DNA of 64,000 nucleotides from Virgisporangium ochraceum (GCF_016863655.1 NZ_BOPH01000024.1:62001-126000), one strand, 5' to 3'. Positions 8,230 to 16,668 are shown, counted from the stretch's first letter. Notes: generated by a model not told the origin, from the letters alone. A program made the numbers and translations.

Positions 8230-9120
8230 TCAGTGGTGCAGGTCGAGCTCCTGGAGCATCTTGTCCAGGATCTCCACCGTGCGGGTGGGCGCCTCGGCCT
8301 CGATGCAGAGCTGCTCCATGGCCAGCGCGTACTGGTCGCGGTCCTCCGGCTTGTCGAGGTAGAGCGCGCTGGTGAGCTGCTCGACGTAGACCACGTCGGG
8401 CAGTTCCTCCTCGGGGAACCGCAGGATCGTGAACGCGCCGCCGGCGCCGGCGTGACCGCCGGCCAGGAACGGGATGACCTGCAGCCGCACGTGCGACATC
8501 TGCGCGACCTCGATCAGGTACTCGAGCTGGGCGCGCATGACGTCGCGTCCGCCGATCGGCCGGCGCAGCGCCGCCTCGTCGACGACGAACCACATCTCGG
8601 GCGGCGCGGTGCGGGTGAGCAGCCGCTTGCGGTCCATTCGCAGTTGAACCCGGCGCTCGATCTCCGCCTCGGGCGCGTCGGAGTGGCCGAGGCAGATGAC
8701 CGCGCGGGCGTAGTCGGCGGTCTGGAGCAGACCCGGCACGAACTGCACCTCGTAGGTACGGATCAGCTCCGCCGCCGACTCCAGCCCCATGTAGGACTGG
8801 AACCAGCTCGGCATCACGTCGCCGTACCGGTGCCACCATCCGGGCGTGTTCGCCTCACGGGCGAGGGCAAGCAGCGCCGCGCGCTCCTTCTCGTCGGTGA
8901 CCCCGTACAGCGAGAGCAGGTCGGCGACGTCGCGCTCCTTGAAGCCGACGCGGCCGAGCTCGATACGGCTGATCTTCGACTCCGAGGCACGGATCTCATA
9001 CCCGGCCGCTTCCCGGGTGACACCGTTCGCCTCGCGGAGCGCGCGGAGCTGGTTGCCCAGCAGGATGCGCAGCACGGTCGGCCCGCCGGCCGACCCACCT
9101 TCCGACTGGGCCGTCGTCAC
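8230..9120 (-). CDS. XRE-family regulator with DUF5753 domain
   Basis: A 296-residue DNA-binding protein. The N-terminal helix-turn-helix is in LRALREANGVTREAAGYEIRASESKISRIELGR. The long C-terminal part contains the DUF5753 hallmarks (RTYEVQFVPGLLQTADYARAV, LRMDRKRLL, VVDEAALRRPIG, FLAGGHAGAGGAFTILRFPE). This architecture is abundant in Streptomyces and relatives and is nearly always paired with a DUF397 gene, as here. The GTG at 9120 has a good GGAGG site seven bases before it. The ligand that controls it is unknown. Confidence 0.93.
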   Translation of the reverse strand: MTTAQSEGGSAGGPTVLRILLGNQLRALREANGVTREAAGYEIRASESKISRIELGRVGFKERDVADLLSLYGVTDEKERAALLALAREANTPGWWHRYGDVMPSWFQSYMGLESAAELIRTYEVQFVPGLLQTADYARAVICLGHSDAPEAEIERRVQLRMDRKRLLTRTAPPEMWFVVDEAALRRPIGGRDVMRAQLEYLIEVAQMSHVRLQVIPFLAGGHAGAGGAFTILRFPEEELPDVVYVEQLTSALYLDKPEDRDQYALAMEQLCIEAEAPTRTVEILDKMLQELDLHH

Positions 9121-9185
9121 GAAATACCTCCGGTTGTCGAGCCGACCCCCGGTCGGGTACGGCTCTCCCCCGTAGGGATGTTATG

Positions 9186-9195
9186 ACCAATTGGT
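9186..9195. promoter_or_regulatory. Palindrome ACCAATTGGT, candidate operator before XRE gene
   Basis: A perfect 10-bp palindrome in an AT-rich patch of the 99-bp gap between the DUF397 gene and the XRE gene. On the minus strand it is followed by TAACAT, a possible -10 box. AT-rich sequence is rare here, so this is the likeliest promoter/operator for the XRE gene, perhaps autoregulated. Confidence 0.45.
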
Positions 9196-9219
9196 AACCA
9201 GCGAAACTGCCGGTATTCG

Positions 9220-9459
9220 TCAGGTGATCAGATCGTCGAAGTCGCCGTCCTTCGCGCCAAGGATAAATGCCGCAATCTCGGCGGGCGTGTAGATCAGCGC
9301 GGGACCCTCCGGATCGCGGGAGTTCCGCACAGCGACACCCGAGCCGTCGGGGAGCTCGGCAACCTCGACACAGTTGCCGCTGGGATTGCTCCGCCGGCTC
9401 TTACGCCAGGCCAACGGGGGTAGATCGTTGGCTGACGATCTCACACTTACTTGAGTCAT
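9220..9459 (-). CDS. DUF397 protein, partner of XRE regulator
   Basis: A 79-residue protein with the complete DUF397 core. It has LAWRKSRRSNPSGNCVEVAELPDGSGVAVRNSRDPEGPALIYTPAEIAAFI, including the W-R-K-S-S/R-x-S and N-C-V-E signatures. Such proteins accompany XRE-DUF5753 regulators in actinobacteria and are thought to modulate them, in some cases as antitoxin-like partners. Here it lies upstream of the XRE gene on the same strand with its own ATG. Confidence 0.92.
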   Translation of the reverse strand: MTQVSVRSSANDLPPLAWRKSRRSNPSGNCVEVAELPDGSGVAVRNSRDPEGPALIYTPAEIAAFILGAKDGDFDDLIT

Positions 9460-9761
9460 GTGTGTCTCTCTATGTCTCAGGCGGGTCTGGGTGCTCTGTC
9501 GAGCGGTGAATCCGTCATCTGCACGTGCATCCGCTCTTGCGCCTGCATGCGACGCGGAGGATGATATCGCACAGGCAGTGAGGATCAGCCAGCCGAATTC
9601 ATGGTCAATGACGACTTATGAGGCTTAAACGGTTGCTCGTCATCCAGACGGGTGACCAACGGAAACGCCAGGGAACGTCGAGGAAACTCCGCGCTACTTC
9701 CCCAGCTACACAGCGCATTTCTTCCCCACCAGGACGGCACGCAGGCGGGAGGCAACCAGGC
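9460..9761. other. Intergenic region between divergent DUF397 and small-ORF operons
   Basis: About 300 bp with lower GC than its surroundings, presumably holding promoters in both directions. An in-frame upstream extension of the following gene exists (to 9618), but it is basic and low in hydrophobics, and it lacks a ribosome site. No strong repeat or RNA signature was recognised. Confidence 0.4.
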
Positions 9762-10025
9762 ATGCCGGTCCCCACCATCGATCCAGATCTCCGCGATCCA
9801 GCAGAAGTTGCCCCTACCGACAGTTACCGGCGAGACGACCCGGTGTGGGTCTATCGCGGTGGCGTCTGGCGAGCGGGCGTCATCGAGGCCGCATCCGCCC
9901 GGGCGGCCATGGTGACCTACCGGCCCAACGACTCCCGCGGTACCGGTGTCGACACGTTGACGGCCCCGTTCGTGCTTCCCCGCGACGACCGGGACCCGTT
10001 GATCGACCGGCTCCATTCCGCGTGA
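9762..10025 (+). CDS. Small hypothetical protein, 87 aa
   Basis: Not recognised as a named family. The sequence DDPVWVYRGGVWRAGVIEAASARAAMVTYRPNDSRGTGVDTLT looks like a small beta-barrel, resembling Tudor/SH3-like folds. The ATG at 9762 has GGAGG about nine bases upstream. It is the first of three small genes (9762, 10060, 10272) on the same strand, opposite the XRE-DUF397 pair. Confidence 0.65.
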   Translation: MPVPTIDPDLRDPAEVAPTDSYRRDDPVWVYRGGVWRAGVIEAASARAAMVTYRPNDSRGTGVDTLTAPFVLPRDDRDPLIDRLHSA

Positions 10026-10059
10026 CACTTCCCGCCCCCACCCCCTCGAAAGGTTCGCC

Positions 10060-10227
10060 ATGATCGCCATGGTCGGACTGCTGGCACTTCTCGCCGGCGT
10101 CGCGATCGGCTGGTATCTGCGTCGCATCAACTCCTGGTGCCCGCAGTGCGGCGACAACGTGACATGCGCCAGCTGCGGCGAACGGCCGATCCTGTCCGTT
10201 CCGGCCAGGTCCTGGCGAGGCCGCTGA
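10060..10227 (+). CDS. Small membrane protein with zinc-ribbon motif, 55 aa
   Basis: Too short for most gene callers. It reads as one N-terminal membrane helix (MIAMVGLLALLAGVAIGWYL), a short basic stretch, then CPQC and CASC pairs separated by five residues. The paired Cys-x-x-Cys motifs would bind zinc or another metal. AAAGG lies about seven bases before the ATG. It sits between two small hypothetical genes with short gaps, which supports a real operon. Function unknown. Confidence 0.6.
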   Translation: MIAMVGLLALLAGVAIGWYLRRINSWCPQCGDNVTCASCGERPILSVPARSWRGR

Positions 10228-10271
10228 CGAACACCCGGCCACCGCGGCCGGTCCGATGGGAGGGCGCCGCC

Positions 10272-10643
10272 ATGGACGCTGCGATGCGGCCGGAACGGGA
10301 GCCTCCGCGCGGCACGAACGGCGACCACAACCGCGAGCGCGCCTACAACGGCGCCGACCTGCGCCCGGCCCAGAACCTCGACACGGCCTACCGGTCCCGC
10401 TGGGCGGTCAACACGGCCGGCAGGAGACGCCGCGATCACCCGGGCATGCCCGACGGCCCGCTGCCGATCACGACGGTCCCGTACGACCCGCCTTCCGAGG
10501 AGCGACGAGCCGACCGGCCACCGGCGCCCGGAGCGGGCGCACGCCGCCCGATCGACCTCGGGCCCCTGATGCGCCTGGCGCACGAGTCCTACTGGGCCCG
10601 CTTCTTCAACCGCCCCCGGCATTCGGCGATCGCCGACGCCTGA
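10272..10643 (+). CDS. Hypothetical protein, 123 aa
   Basis: Not recognised. It is rich in Arg, Pro and Gly, with a probably disordered N-terminal two thirds. A more ordered C-terminus (RRPIDLGPLMRLAHESYWARFFNR) may form an amphipathic helix. The ATG at 10272 follows GGGAGGG at a suitable distance. Last gene of the small-ORF group, converging on the SDR gene with only one base between their stops. Confidence 0.55.
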   Translation: MDAAMRPEREPPRGTNGDHNRERAYNGADLRPAQNLDTAYRSRWAVNTAGRRRRDHPGMPDGPLPITTVPYDPPSEERRADRPPAPGAGARRPIDLGPLMRLAHESYWARFFNRPRHSAIADA

Positions 10644-10644
10644 G

Positions 10645-11400
10645 TCAGCGGGCGCCGCCGTTGACGTACAGGGTCTGGCCGCTCACGTACGACGCCTCGT
10701 CGCTGGCGAGGAACGCGATCACCGACGCCACCTCCTCCGGCTGCCCCACCCGGCGCAGCGGCGTGGCGGCCGCCGCGTGCTTCTGGTGGTCCTCCGGCGT
10801 CGCACCCACGCGTTCGGCCGTCGCCGCGGTCATCGCGGTCGCGATGTAGCCCGGGGCCACGGCATTGACCGTGATGTTGAACTGGCCGAGCTCGATCGCC
10901 AACGTGGCGGTGAGCCCCTGGACGCCGGCCTTGGCCGCCGCGTAGTTGACCTGTCCGCGGTTGCCCAGCGCCGACCGGCTGCTCAGGTTCACGATCTTGC
11001 CGTAACGCTGGTCGACCATGTGCTTCTGCACGGCCTGACAGCACAGGAACATGCTGGTCAGGTTCGTGGTCAGCACCGCGGTCCACTCCTGCTCCGGCAT
11101 CCGGAAGAGCAGGTTGTCGCGCGTGATCCCGGCGTTGTTCACCAGGATGTCGACGCGTCCCCACTCTCCGACGACCCGCTCGACCATCGCGGTCACGGCG
11201 GCTCCGTCCGTCACGTCGCAGCCGACGGCGAGCGAGCGTCCACCGTCCGATGTGATCCTTTCCACGATCGACGCCGAGCGATCCGCTGTGAGATCGACCA
11301 CTGCGACGCTCGCTCCGCCCGCCGCGAGGAGCGCGGCGGTCGCGGCGCCGATGCCCTGGGCACCACCGGTGACGACCGCGACCCGGTCGGTGAACCTCAT
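10645..11400 (-). CDS. SDR family 3-oxoacyl reductase (FabG-like)
   Basis: NAD(P)-dependent reductase/dehydrogenase of 251 residues for 3-hydroxyacyl/3-oxoacyl thioesters. It has the Rossmann motif TGGAQGIG near the N-terminus, NNAG in LVNNAGITRDN, and catalytic Ser-Tyr-Lys in NLSSRSALGNRGQVNYAAAKAG. The C-terminal YVSGQTLYVNGG is the FabG-type end. The ATG overlaps the acyl-CoA dehydrogenase stop by four bases, so it probably handles a product of that enzyme in a beta-oxidation-like route. Confidence 0.92.
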   Translation of the reverse strand: MRFTDRVAVVTGGAQGIGAATAALLAAGGASVAVVDLTADRSASIVERITSDGGRSLAVGCDVTDGAAVTAMVERVVGEWGRVDILVNNAGITRDNLLFRMPEQEWTAVLTTNLTSMFLCCQAVQKHMVDQRYGKIVNLSSRSALGNRGQVNYAAAKAGVQGLTATLAIELGQFNITVNAVAPGYIATAMTAATAERVGATPEDHQKHAAAATPLRRVGQPEEVASVIAFLASDEASYVSGQTLYVNGGAR

Positions 11401-12557
11401 GACTGGCCTCCGAACGCGTTGATACCGGTCAGGGCCCGGCCGATCAGCAGTTCCTGGATCTGGCTGGTGCCCTCGTACAGGGTCATCACCCGGGCATCGC
11501 GCAGGTACTTGCCGACCGGGTACTCGTCGATGTAGCCGTAGCCGCCGAAGACCTGCAGCGCGTTGTTCGCCGCCCGAACCGCGGCCTCGCTCGCGAACAG
11601 CTTCGCCATCGACGCCTCGGTGGCGAAGGGCTGGCCGCGCTCGATCAGGTCGGCGGTCCGCCACACCAGCATCCGCGCGGCCTCGGTGTCGACCGCGATG
11701 TTCGCGAGCAGACTCTGGACCAGTTGGTGCGCCGCGATCGGCTTCTGGAACTGCTCCCGCTGCTTCGCGTAGCCCACAGCCGCGTCGAGGCAGCCCTGCG
11801 CGATCCCCACACACCCCGCGGCGACGGACATGCGCCCCTTCGCGAGCGCGGCCATCGCGACGTGAAAGCCCTTTCCTTCCCCGCCGACCATCGCCGACGC
11901 CGGCACGCGCACCCGGTCGAACGTCAGCTCCGCGGTGGCCTGCCCGCGCAGGCCGAGCTTTCCGTGGATCTCGCGGCGGGTGAGCCCGTCGGCGCCGGTC
12001 GGGACGAGGAAAGCGCTTACCCCTCGGTGACCCGGCCCGCCCGTGCGGGCGAACACGAGCACCACGTCGGCCCACGTGCCGTTGGTGATGAACATCTTCG
12101 AGCCGGTGAGCAGGAAGTCGTCGCCGTCGCTCTCGGCGCGGGTCTTGAGGGAGCCGGCGTCGGACCCGGTGTCGGGCTCGGTGAGCGCGAAGCAGGCAAG
12201 CGCTTCCCCCGAGCACAGCCGGGGCAGCCACTCCCGCTTCTGCTCGGGCGAGCCGTAGCCGGCGATCGACTTGCCCACCAGCCCGAGAGACACCGAGACC
12301 ATGCCGCGGACGGCGGAGTCGCCGCGGCCGAGCTCCTCCAGGACGAGGCAGTAGGTGAGGTGGTCGCCGCCCGACCCGCCGTGCTCCTCGGGGATGGTGA
12401 GGCCGAGGAAACCGAGGTCACCGAGCTTCCTCACGATGGAGACGTCGACCTGCTCACGCCGGTCCCAAACGGCTGCGTACGGGAGGATCTCGCGGTCGAC
12501 GAACCCGGCGGCGAGCTCGCGGACCGCCTGCTGTTCGGCGGTGAGGGACAGATCCAT
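11397..12557 (-). CDS. Acyl-CoA dehydrogenase
   Basis: FAD enzyme of 386 residues that introduces the 2,3-double bond of acyl-CoA. It has CFALTEPDTGSDAGSLKTRA and MFITNGTWADVVLVFA, the two signature regions of the middle domain. QVFGGYGYIDEYPVGKYLRDARVMTLYEGTSQIQ contains the C-terminal catalytic Glu in YEGTS. Full family length. It is first of a two-gene operon with the FabG-like reductase. Two exact AAGCGCTT cores lie inside (12011-12018 coding VSAF, 12198-12205 coding EALA) and a weaker one near 11865. Confidence 0.93.
   Translation of the reverse strand: MDLSLTAEQQAVRELAAGFVDREILPYAAVWDRREQVDVSIVRKLGDLGFLGLTIPEEHGGSGGDHLTYCLVLEELGRGDSAVRGMVSVSLGLVGKSIAGYGSPEQKREWLPRLCSGEALACFALTEPDTGSDAGSLKTRAESDGDDFLLTGSKMFITNGTWADVVLVFARTGGPGHRGVSAFLVPTGADGLTRREIHGKLGLRGQATAELTFDRVRVPASAMVGGEGKGFHVAMAALAKGRMSVAAGCVGIAQGCLDAAVGYAKQREQFQKPIAAHQLVQSLLANIAVDTEAARMLVWRTADLIERGQPFATEASMAKLFASEAAVRAANNALQVFGGYGYIDEYPVGKYLRDARVMTLYEGTSQIQELLIGRALTGINAFGGQS
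12007..12022. repeat. Dispersed palindrome (acyl-CoA dehydrogenase), AGC GCT phase
   Basis: GAGGAAAGCGCTTACC, core 12011-12018. Minus-strand codons GTA AGC GCT TTC (VSAF), a different codon phase from the EALS-type sites. A second copy in the same gene has core 12198-12205 (EALA). Confidence 0.85.
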
Positions 12558-12627
12558 GGCGGGAGACTACCCCCATTAAACTTCCAGTGTTAGGTTTCCG
12601 GCGGAGGAGATCTGGCGCGCGCGAGCG

Positions 12628-12706
12628 GGTGATGCCGAACCGCCGCGGGCGCCGGTGACGCCGAAGCGCCGTGGCGAGCCGGTAACGCCGAAGCGCCGCG
12701 GGCGCC
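12628..12706 (+). repeat. Three tandem 26-27 bp repeats before the alcohol dehydrogenase gene
   Basis: Units at 12628-12653, 12654-12680 and 12681-12706 share GGTGACGCCGAAGCGCCGCG-like sequence. They end 17 bp before the GTG of the dehydrogenase gene, placing them in its 5' leader or promoter. If read in frame they would encode VTPKRRG-type repeats, but the ribosome site (AGGGGAAG) lies after them. Confidence 0.75.
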
Positions 12707-12723
12707 GGAAAGGGGAAGACACG

Positions 12724-13809
12724 GTGACGGTCAGGGCACTCGTTTCGCGTGGCGTCGGGGAAGCGCTTTCCGTGGAGGAGGTCACGCTGCCCGACCTCGG
12801 GCCCGACAGCGTCCGGGTGCGGGTGCGCGCCGCCGGGGTCTGCCACTCGGACCTGTCGATGGTCAACGGGACGCTCGCGCCCACCTTCCCGCTCGTGCTC
12901 GGCCACGAGGCCGCCGGCGTCGTGCTGGCCACCGGCGACCGGGTGACGCACGTGCGCCCCGGCGACGAGGTGGTGCTCAACTGGTCACCGGCCTGCCGCG
13001 GGTGCTGGCACTGCACGCACGGCCAGCCCTGGCTCTGCGAGACGGCCGCCGGACCCTCGAAGCCCGGCGGCACCACCGCCGACGGCACCCCGGTCAGCGT
13101 CACGCTCGGGCTGGGCGCGCTGGCCGAAGAGGTGCTGGTACCGGCGAACGCGGTCGTCCCGGTGCCGGCCGGAGTCCCGGCCGACCAGGCGGCGCTCCTC
13201 GGATGCGCGGTGCTCACCGGCACCGGGGCCGTACGCAACACCGCCGCCGTGCGGGAGGGCGAGTCGGTCCTGGTGGTGGGGCTCGGCGGGGTCGGGCTGT
13301 CGGTGCTGCTCGCGGCCCGGGCCGCGGGTGCCGCCGTCGTCATCGCGGTCGACGTGTCCGAGGCCAAGCGCCCGCTCGCCGAGGCGGCCGGCGCCACCGA
13401 CTACCTGGTGTCCGACGAGCGGCTCGCCAAGGCCGTCCGCGGCCTCACCGAGGGCCGTGGCGTCGACCACGCCTTCGAGTGCGTCGGCCGGTCGTCCACG
13501 ATCCAGGCCGCGTGGCGCGCCACCCGGCGCGGCGGCCAGGTGACCGTCGTCGGCATGGGCCGCCGCGACGACCTCGTCAGCCTCAGCGCCCTGGACATCT
13601 TCCACTCCGCGAAGGTGCTGCGGTCGTCGGTGTACGGCGCCGCCGACCCCGACCGGGACGTGCCGGCGCTCGCCGCGTCGGTCCTCAACGGATCGTTGAA
13701 GCTCGGACCGTTGATCACCGACCGCATCGACCTGGACGGCGCGCCGGCCGCCTTCGAGCGCATGGCCCGCGGCGAGGGCGGCCGCTCCGTGGTGCTGTTC
13801 CAGGACTAG
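12724..13809 (+). CDS. Zinc-dependent alcohol dehydrogenase (MDR superfamily)
   Basis: Oxidises an alcohol, or reduces an aldehyde, with NAD(P). It has 361 residues. Catalytic zinc ligands are in GVCHSDLSMVNG and LGHEAAGVV. A structural-zinc cysteine cluster is in CRGCWHCTHGQPWLC. The Rossmann motif is VLVVGLGGVGLSVLLAARAAG. The resemblance to class III-like bacterial enzymes suggests activity on long-chain or acyl-chain alcohols. The GTG at 12724 was chosen because AGGGGAAG precedes it. An exact palindrome core (12761-12768) codes EALS near the N-terminus. Confidence 0.92.
   Translation: MTVRALVSRGVGEALSVEEVTLPDLGPDSVRVRVRAAGVCHSDLSMVNGTLAPTFPLVLGHEAAGVVLATGDRVTHVRPGDEVVLNWSPACRGCWHCTHGQPWLCETAAGPSKPGGTTADGTPVSVTLGLGALAEEVLVPANAVVPVPAGVPADQAALLGCAVLTGTGAVRNTAAVREGESVLVVGLGGVGLSVLLAARAAGAAVVIAVDVSEAKRPLAEAAGATDYLVSDERLAKAVRGLTEGRGVDHAFECVGRSSTIQAAWRATRRGGQVTVVGMGRRDDLVSLSALDIFHSAKVLRSSVYGAADPDRDVPALAASVLNGSLKLGPLITDRIDLDGAPAAFERMARGEGGRSVVLFQD
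12757..12773. repeat. Dispersed palindrome (alcohol dehydrogenase)
   Basis: GGGGAAGCGCTTTCCG, core 12761-12768, plus-strand codons GAA GCG CTT TCC (EALS). Shows the motif also in a plus-strand gene, as expected for a strand-symmetric signal. Confidence 0.85.
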
Positions 13810-14399
13810 GAGAGCAGTGCGGTGACCGTGCGGTGCATGATCCCCTTGGCCTCGTCGACCGGCATGCCGAGGGTGTCGCGCATCATCGACCACGACGACC
13901 AGGTGCTCGCCACCGTGACCGCCATCACCAGCTGCTCCCGCTCCTCGGCCTCGGCCAGCTCCGCCTCGAAGGTCTCCTCGACCTGGCGCCGCGCCCGGGC
14001 GATGTTCCCGACCCGGTTCACCCGCAGCTGGGCAGAGAACGGTTCGCGCAGCGCCGACGCCCGTGCCGTCGGCGCCAGCATCTCCAGGACCTCGATCCGC
14101 TGGGCGCAGAACCGCTCGACCCGCTCGGCCAGCGGAAGCTCCGGCTCGATGCGCCGGTACATCGAGTCCTGGCGGTCCTTGACCAGCTCGCCGGTGGCCG
14201 CGAACAGCGTCTCCATGTCCTTGTAGTTCGTCCACAGGGTGCGCAGCGACACGCCGGCCCGCTCGGCGATCCGCTCGCCAGTGGGCTTCAGGTCGCCCTC
14301 GTCGATCAGCGCGAGGTGGGCGGCCACGATCGCCCGCCGGGTGCGCTCGGAGCGCGCCGACCGGCCGTCGACCCGATTCGACGCTTCGATGTCGGTCAT
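13806..14399 (-). CDS. TetR-family transcriptional regulator
   Basis: A 197-residue repressor-type protein. The N-terminal helix-turn-helix is ERTRRAIVAAHLALIDEGDLKPTGERIAERAGVSLRTLWTNYKDMETLF, and the rest is an all-helical ligand domain without recognisable identity. The ATG at 14399 has AAGGA nine bases upstream. It sits between two acyl-CoA gene groups and overlaps the alcohol dehydrogenase 3' end by four bases. It may control the surrounding lipid genes in response to an acyl-CoA. Confidence 0.92.
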   Translation of the reverse strand: MTDIEASNRVDGRSARSERTRRAIVAAHLALIDEGDLKPTGERIAERAGVSLRTLWTNYKDMETLFAATGELVKDRQDSMYRRIEPELPLAERVERFCAQRIEVLEMLAPTARASALREPFSAQLRVNRVGNIARARRQVEETFEAELAEAEEREQLVMAVTVASTWSSWSMMRDTLGMPVDEAKGIMHRTVTALLS

Positions 14400-14459
14400 C
14401 GCAAGCTGTCCTTCTCGAGGTTTGTAGTGGTCAGGGGCTCGCCAGGCCAACCGCGAAGT

Positions 14460-15683
14460 CTAGACCTGTCCTGATGCGGCCCGGTATGGGGCCAGTTCGC
14501 GCCGGGCCAGGGACCGGCGATGGACCTCGTCGGGACCGTCGGCCAGGCGCAGTGACCGGGCGCTGCTCCACAGCCGGGCCAGCGGGGTGTCCTGGCTGAC
14601 GCCGGCCGCGCCGTGCGCCTGGATCGCCTTGTCGAGGATCCACTCGACCGTCGACGGCACCGCGATCTTGATCGCCTGGATCTCGGTGTGGGCGCCCTGG
14701 TTCCCCACGGTGTCCATCAGCCAGGCGGTCTTCAGGACCAGCAGCCGCGCCTGCTCGACACGGACCCGGGCGTCGGCGATCCACTCCTGCACGACCCCCT
14801 GGTCGGCAAGCGCTTTCCCGAACGCGGTCCGCGCGACCGCCCGGCGGCACATCAGCTCGATCGCCCGCTCGGCCGTGCCGATGAGGCGCATGCAGTGGTG
14901 GATCCGGCCGGGTCCGAGCCGGGCCTGCGAGATGGCGAACCCGTCGCCCTCGCCGCCGATCAGGTTCTCGGCCGGCACCCGCACGTCGTCGAACACGACC
15001 TCTCCGTGCCCGCCGTGGTCGTCGTCGAGGTAGCCGAACACCGACAGACCGCGACGCACCGACAGACCCGGGGTGTCGCGCGGAACGAGGATCTGGCTCT
15101 GCTGGCGGTGCCGCGGGCCCGACGGATCCGTCTTGCCCATCACGATGAAGATGCGGCAGTTGGGGTTCAACGCGCCGGTGATGAACCACTTGCGGCCGTT
15201 GATGACGTAGTCGTCGCCGTCGCGCTCGATGCGGGTCTCGACGTTGGTGGCGTCGGACGACGCGACAGCCGGCTCGGTCATCGCGAACGCCGACCGGATC
15301 CGGCCCTCCAGCAACGGTTCCAGCCACTCCTTGCGCTGGGCCTCGGTGCCGAACTGCGCCAGCAGCTCCATGTTGCCGGTGTCAGGGGCGGCGCAGTTGA
15401 GCGCCATCGGCCCCAGCCCGCTGCGTCCGGTGACCTCAGCCAGCGGCGCGTACTGCAGGTTGGTCAGTCCCGCGCCGTGCGAGCCGGGAAGGAACAGGTT
15501 CCACAGCCCGCGTCGCCGCGCCTCCGCGCCCAGCTCCGCGACCACCGGTGGGATCGACCAAGGGTCGTTGCGCTCCCTCAGCTGCGCCGCGAACACCGGC
15601 TCGGCCGGGTACACGTGCTCGTCCATGAACGCGACCAGCCGCTCGCGGTAGTCGAGCGTGGTCGGGTCATAGGCGAAGTCCAT
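14460..15683 (-). CDS. Acyl-CoA dehydrogenase, ACAD10/11-like
   Basis: A 407-residue enzyme that begins MDFAYDPTTLDYRERLVAFMDEHVYPAE. It carries FAMTEPAVASSDATNVETRIERDGDDYVINGRKWFITGA, the signature of the ACAD10/11-type subgroup. The adjacent APH-like kinase gene matches this: ACAD10/11-type systems phosphorylate and then dehydrate 4-hydroxyacyl-CoAs. The start overlaps the kinase stop by 17 bases and has GGGAGG before it. An exact palindrome core (14808-14815) codes GKALA. Confidence 0.92.
   Translation of the reverse strand: MDFAYDPTTLDYRERLVAFMDEHVYPAEPVFAAQLRERNDPWSIPPVVAELGAEARRRGLWNLFLPGSHGAGLTNLQYAPLAEVTGRSGLGPMALNCAAPDTGNMELLAQFGTEAQRKEWLEPLLEGRIRSAFAMTEPAVASSDATNVETRIERDGDDYVINGRKWFITGALNPNCRIFIVMGKTDPSGPRHRQQSQILVPRDTPGLSVRRGLSVFGYLDDDHGGHGEVVFDDVRVPAENLIGGEGDGFAISQARLGPGRIHHCMRLIGTAERAIELMCRRAVARTAFGKALADQGVVQEWIADARVRVEQARLLVLKTAWLMDTVGNQGAHTEIQAIKIAVPSTVEWILDKAIQAHGAAGVSQDTPLARLWSSARSLRLADGPDEVHRRSLARRELAPYRAASGQV
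14805..14820. repeat. Dispersed palindrome (ACAD10/11-like gene)
   Basis: GGCAAGCGCTTTCCCG, core 14808-14815, minus-strand codons AAA GCG CTT GCC (KALA). Confidence 0.85.
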
Positions 15684-16668
15684 CGGTACCTCCCAGAAAG
15701 TCGTGGCCCTGCGCGGCGAGTGGGGCCACCCGCTCACCGACCCGGTCGAAGCCGTCCCCCACGGTGAGCCCCTGGGTGAACCGGTAGTGGATGCCCTCCG
15801 AGATGACGGCGAGCTTGAACGCGGCCATCGCCCGGTACCAGCTCAGGTCCGACACGTCGCGCCCGGACCGGGTCGCGTACCGCTCGACCATGTCGTCCAG
15901 CGACGGATGGCCGGGGACCGACAGCGTGCGGTCGCTGGTGTAGAGCAGGAGCAGCGCGACGTCGCTGAGCGGATCGCCCACTGTGGACATCTCCCAGTCG
16001 AGCACGCCCACGATCCGCGTCCCGTCCGCGATCGCGTTGTCGATGCGGTAGTCGCCGTGCACGATCGTCCCCTGCCGCACGGGCGGTGGTGCGGCGGCCA
16101 GCCGCTCGTGCAGCTCGTCGAGGTCTTCCACCGAGCGGCTGCGCGACAGGTCCAGCTGCTTCTTCCAGCGCCGCACCTGGCGCTCGTTGTACCCGGCCGG
16201 TCGGCCGAAGTCGCCCAGCCCCACCGCGTCCGGGTCAACGGCGTGCAGATCCGCCAGCCGGTCCACGAGGTCGAAGATCAGCGATGGGACCAGTCCGGCC
16301 AGCGACGAGGGCTCCCGGTGCACCGTCCCCTCCACGAACCGCATCACGTAGAACGGCGCACCGATGACGTCCGGGTCGGTGGCGAGCGTGATCGTCTCCG
16401 GTACCGGATAGCCGGTCGGGAAAAGCGCTGTCAGTACCCGGTACTCCCGGCCCATGTCGTGCGCGGTCGCGAGCACGTGCCCGAGCGGCGGTCGCCGCAC
16501 CACCCACCGGTCGGTGCCGTCGGTGACCACATACGTCAGGTTCGACCGTCCACCGGCGATCACCTCGCCGGACAGGTCGCCGGTCACCAGGCCGGGGACG
16601 GCGCGGTCGAGGTAGCGGCGCAGCGTGGGCAGGTCCAGCCCGGGAAGCTCGGTCATGGGCACCGTCAT
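15667..16668 (-). CDS. APH-like phosphotransferase (ACAD10/11-type kinase domain)
   Basis: A 333-residue kinase-fold protein with GGRSNLTYVVTD as nucleotide loop, VVRRPP with the conserved Lys position substituted by Arg, catalytic loop IVHGDYRIDNAI, and metal-binding GVLDWEMSTVGDP. These are typical of the APH subgroup linked to ACAD10/11 in mitochondria and actinobacteria, where it is proposed to phosphorylate 4-hydroxyacyl-CoA. The ATG at 16668 overlaps the SDR stop (ATGA). Likely substrate is therefore a hydroxylated acyl-CoA, not an antibiotic. Confidence 0.9.
   Translation of the reverse strand: MTVPMTELPGLDLPTLRRYLDRAVPGLVTGDLSGEVIAGGRSNLTYVVTDGTDRWVVRRPPLGHVLATAHDMGREYRVLTALFPTGYPVPETITLATDPDVIGAPFYVMRFVEGTVHREPSSLAGLVPSLIFDLVDRLADLHAVDPDAVGLGDFGRPAGYNERQVRRWKKQLDLSRSRSVEDLDELHERLAAAPPPVRQGTIVHGDYRIDNAIADGTRIVGVLDWEMSTVGDPLSDVALLLLYTSDRTLSVPGHPSLDDMVERYATRSGRDVSDLSWYRAMAAFKLAVISEGIHYRFTQGLTVGDGFDRVGERVAPLAAQGHDFLGGTDGLRL

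Noticed and set aside
8230..9459. Toxin-antitoxin module
   Set aside because: XRE-DUF5753 with DUF397 resembles some reported pairs, but there is no recognisable toxin domain. A regulatory pair is the simpler reading.
15667..16668. Aminoglycoside resistance gene
   Set aside because: The kinase fold belongs to the ACAD10/11-linked group by motif and by its overlap with an acyl-CoA dehydrogenase and SDR, so antibiotic modification is unlikely.
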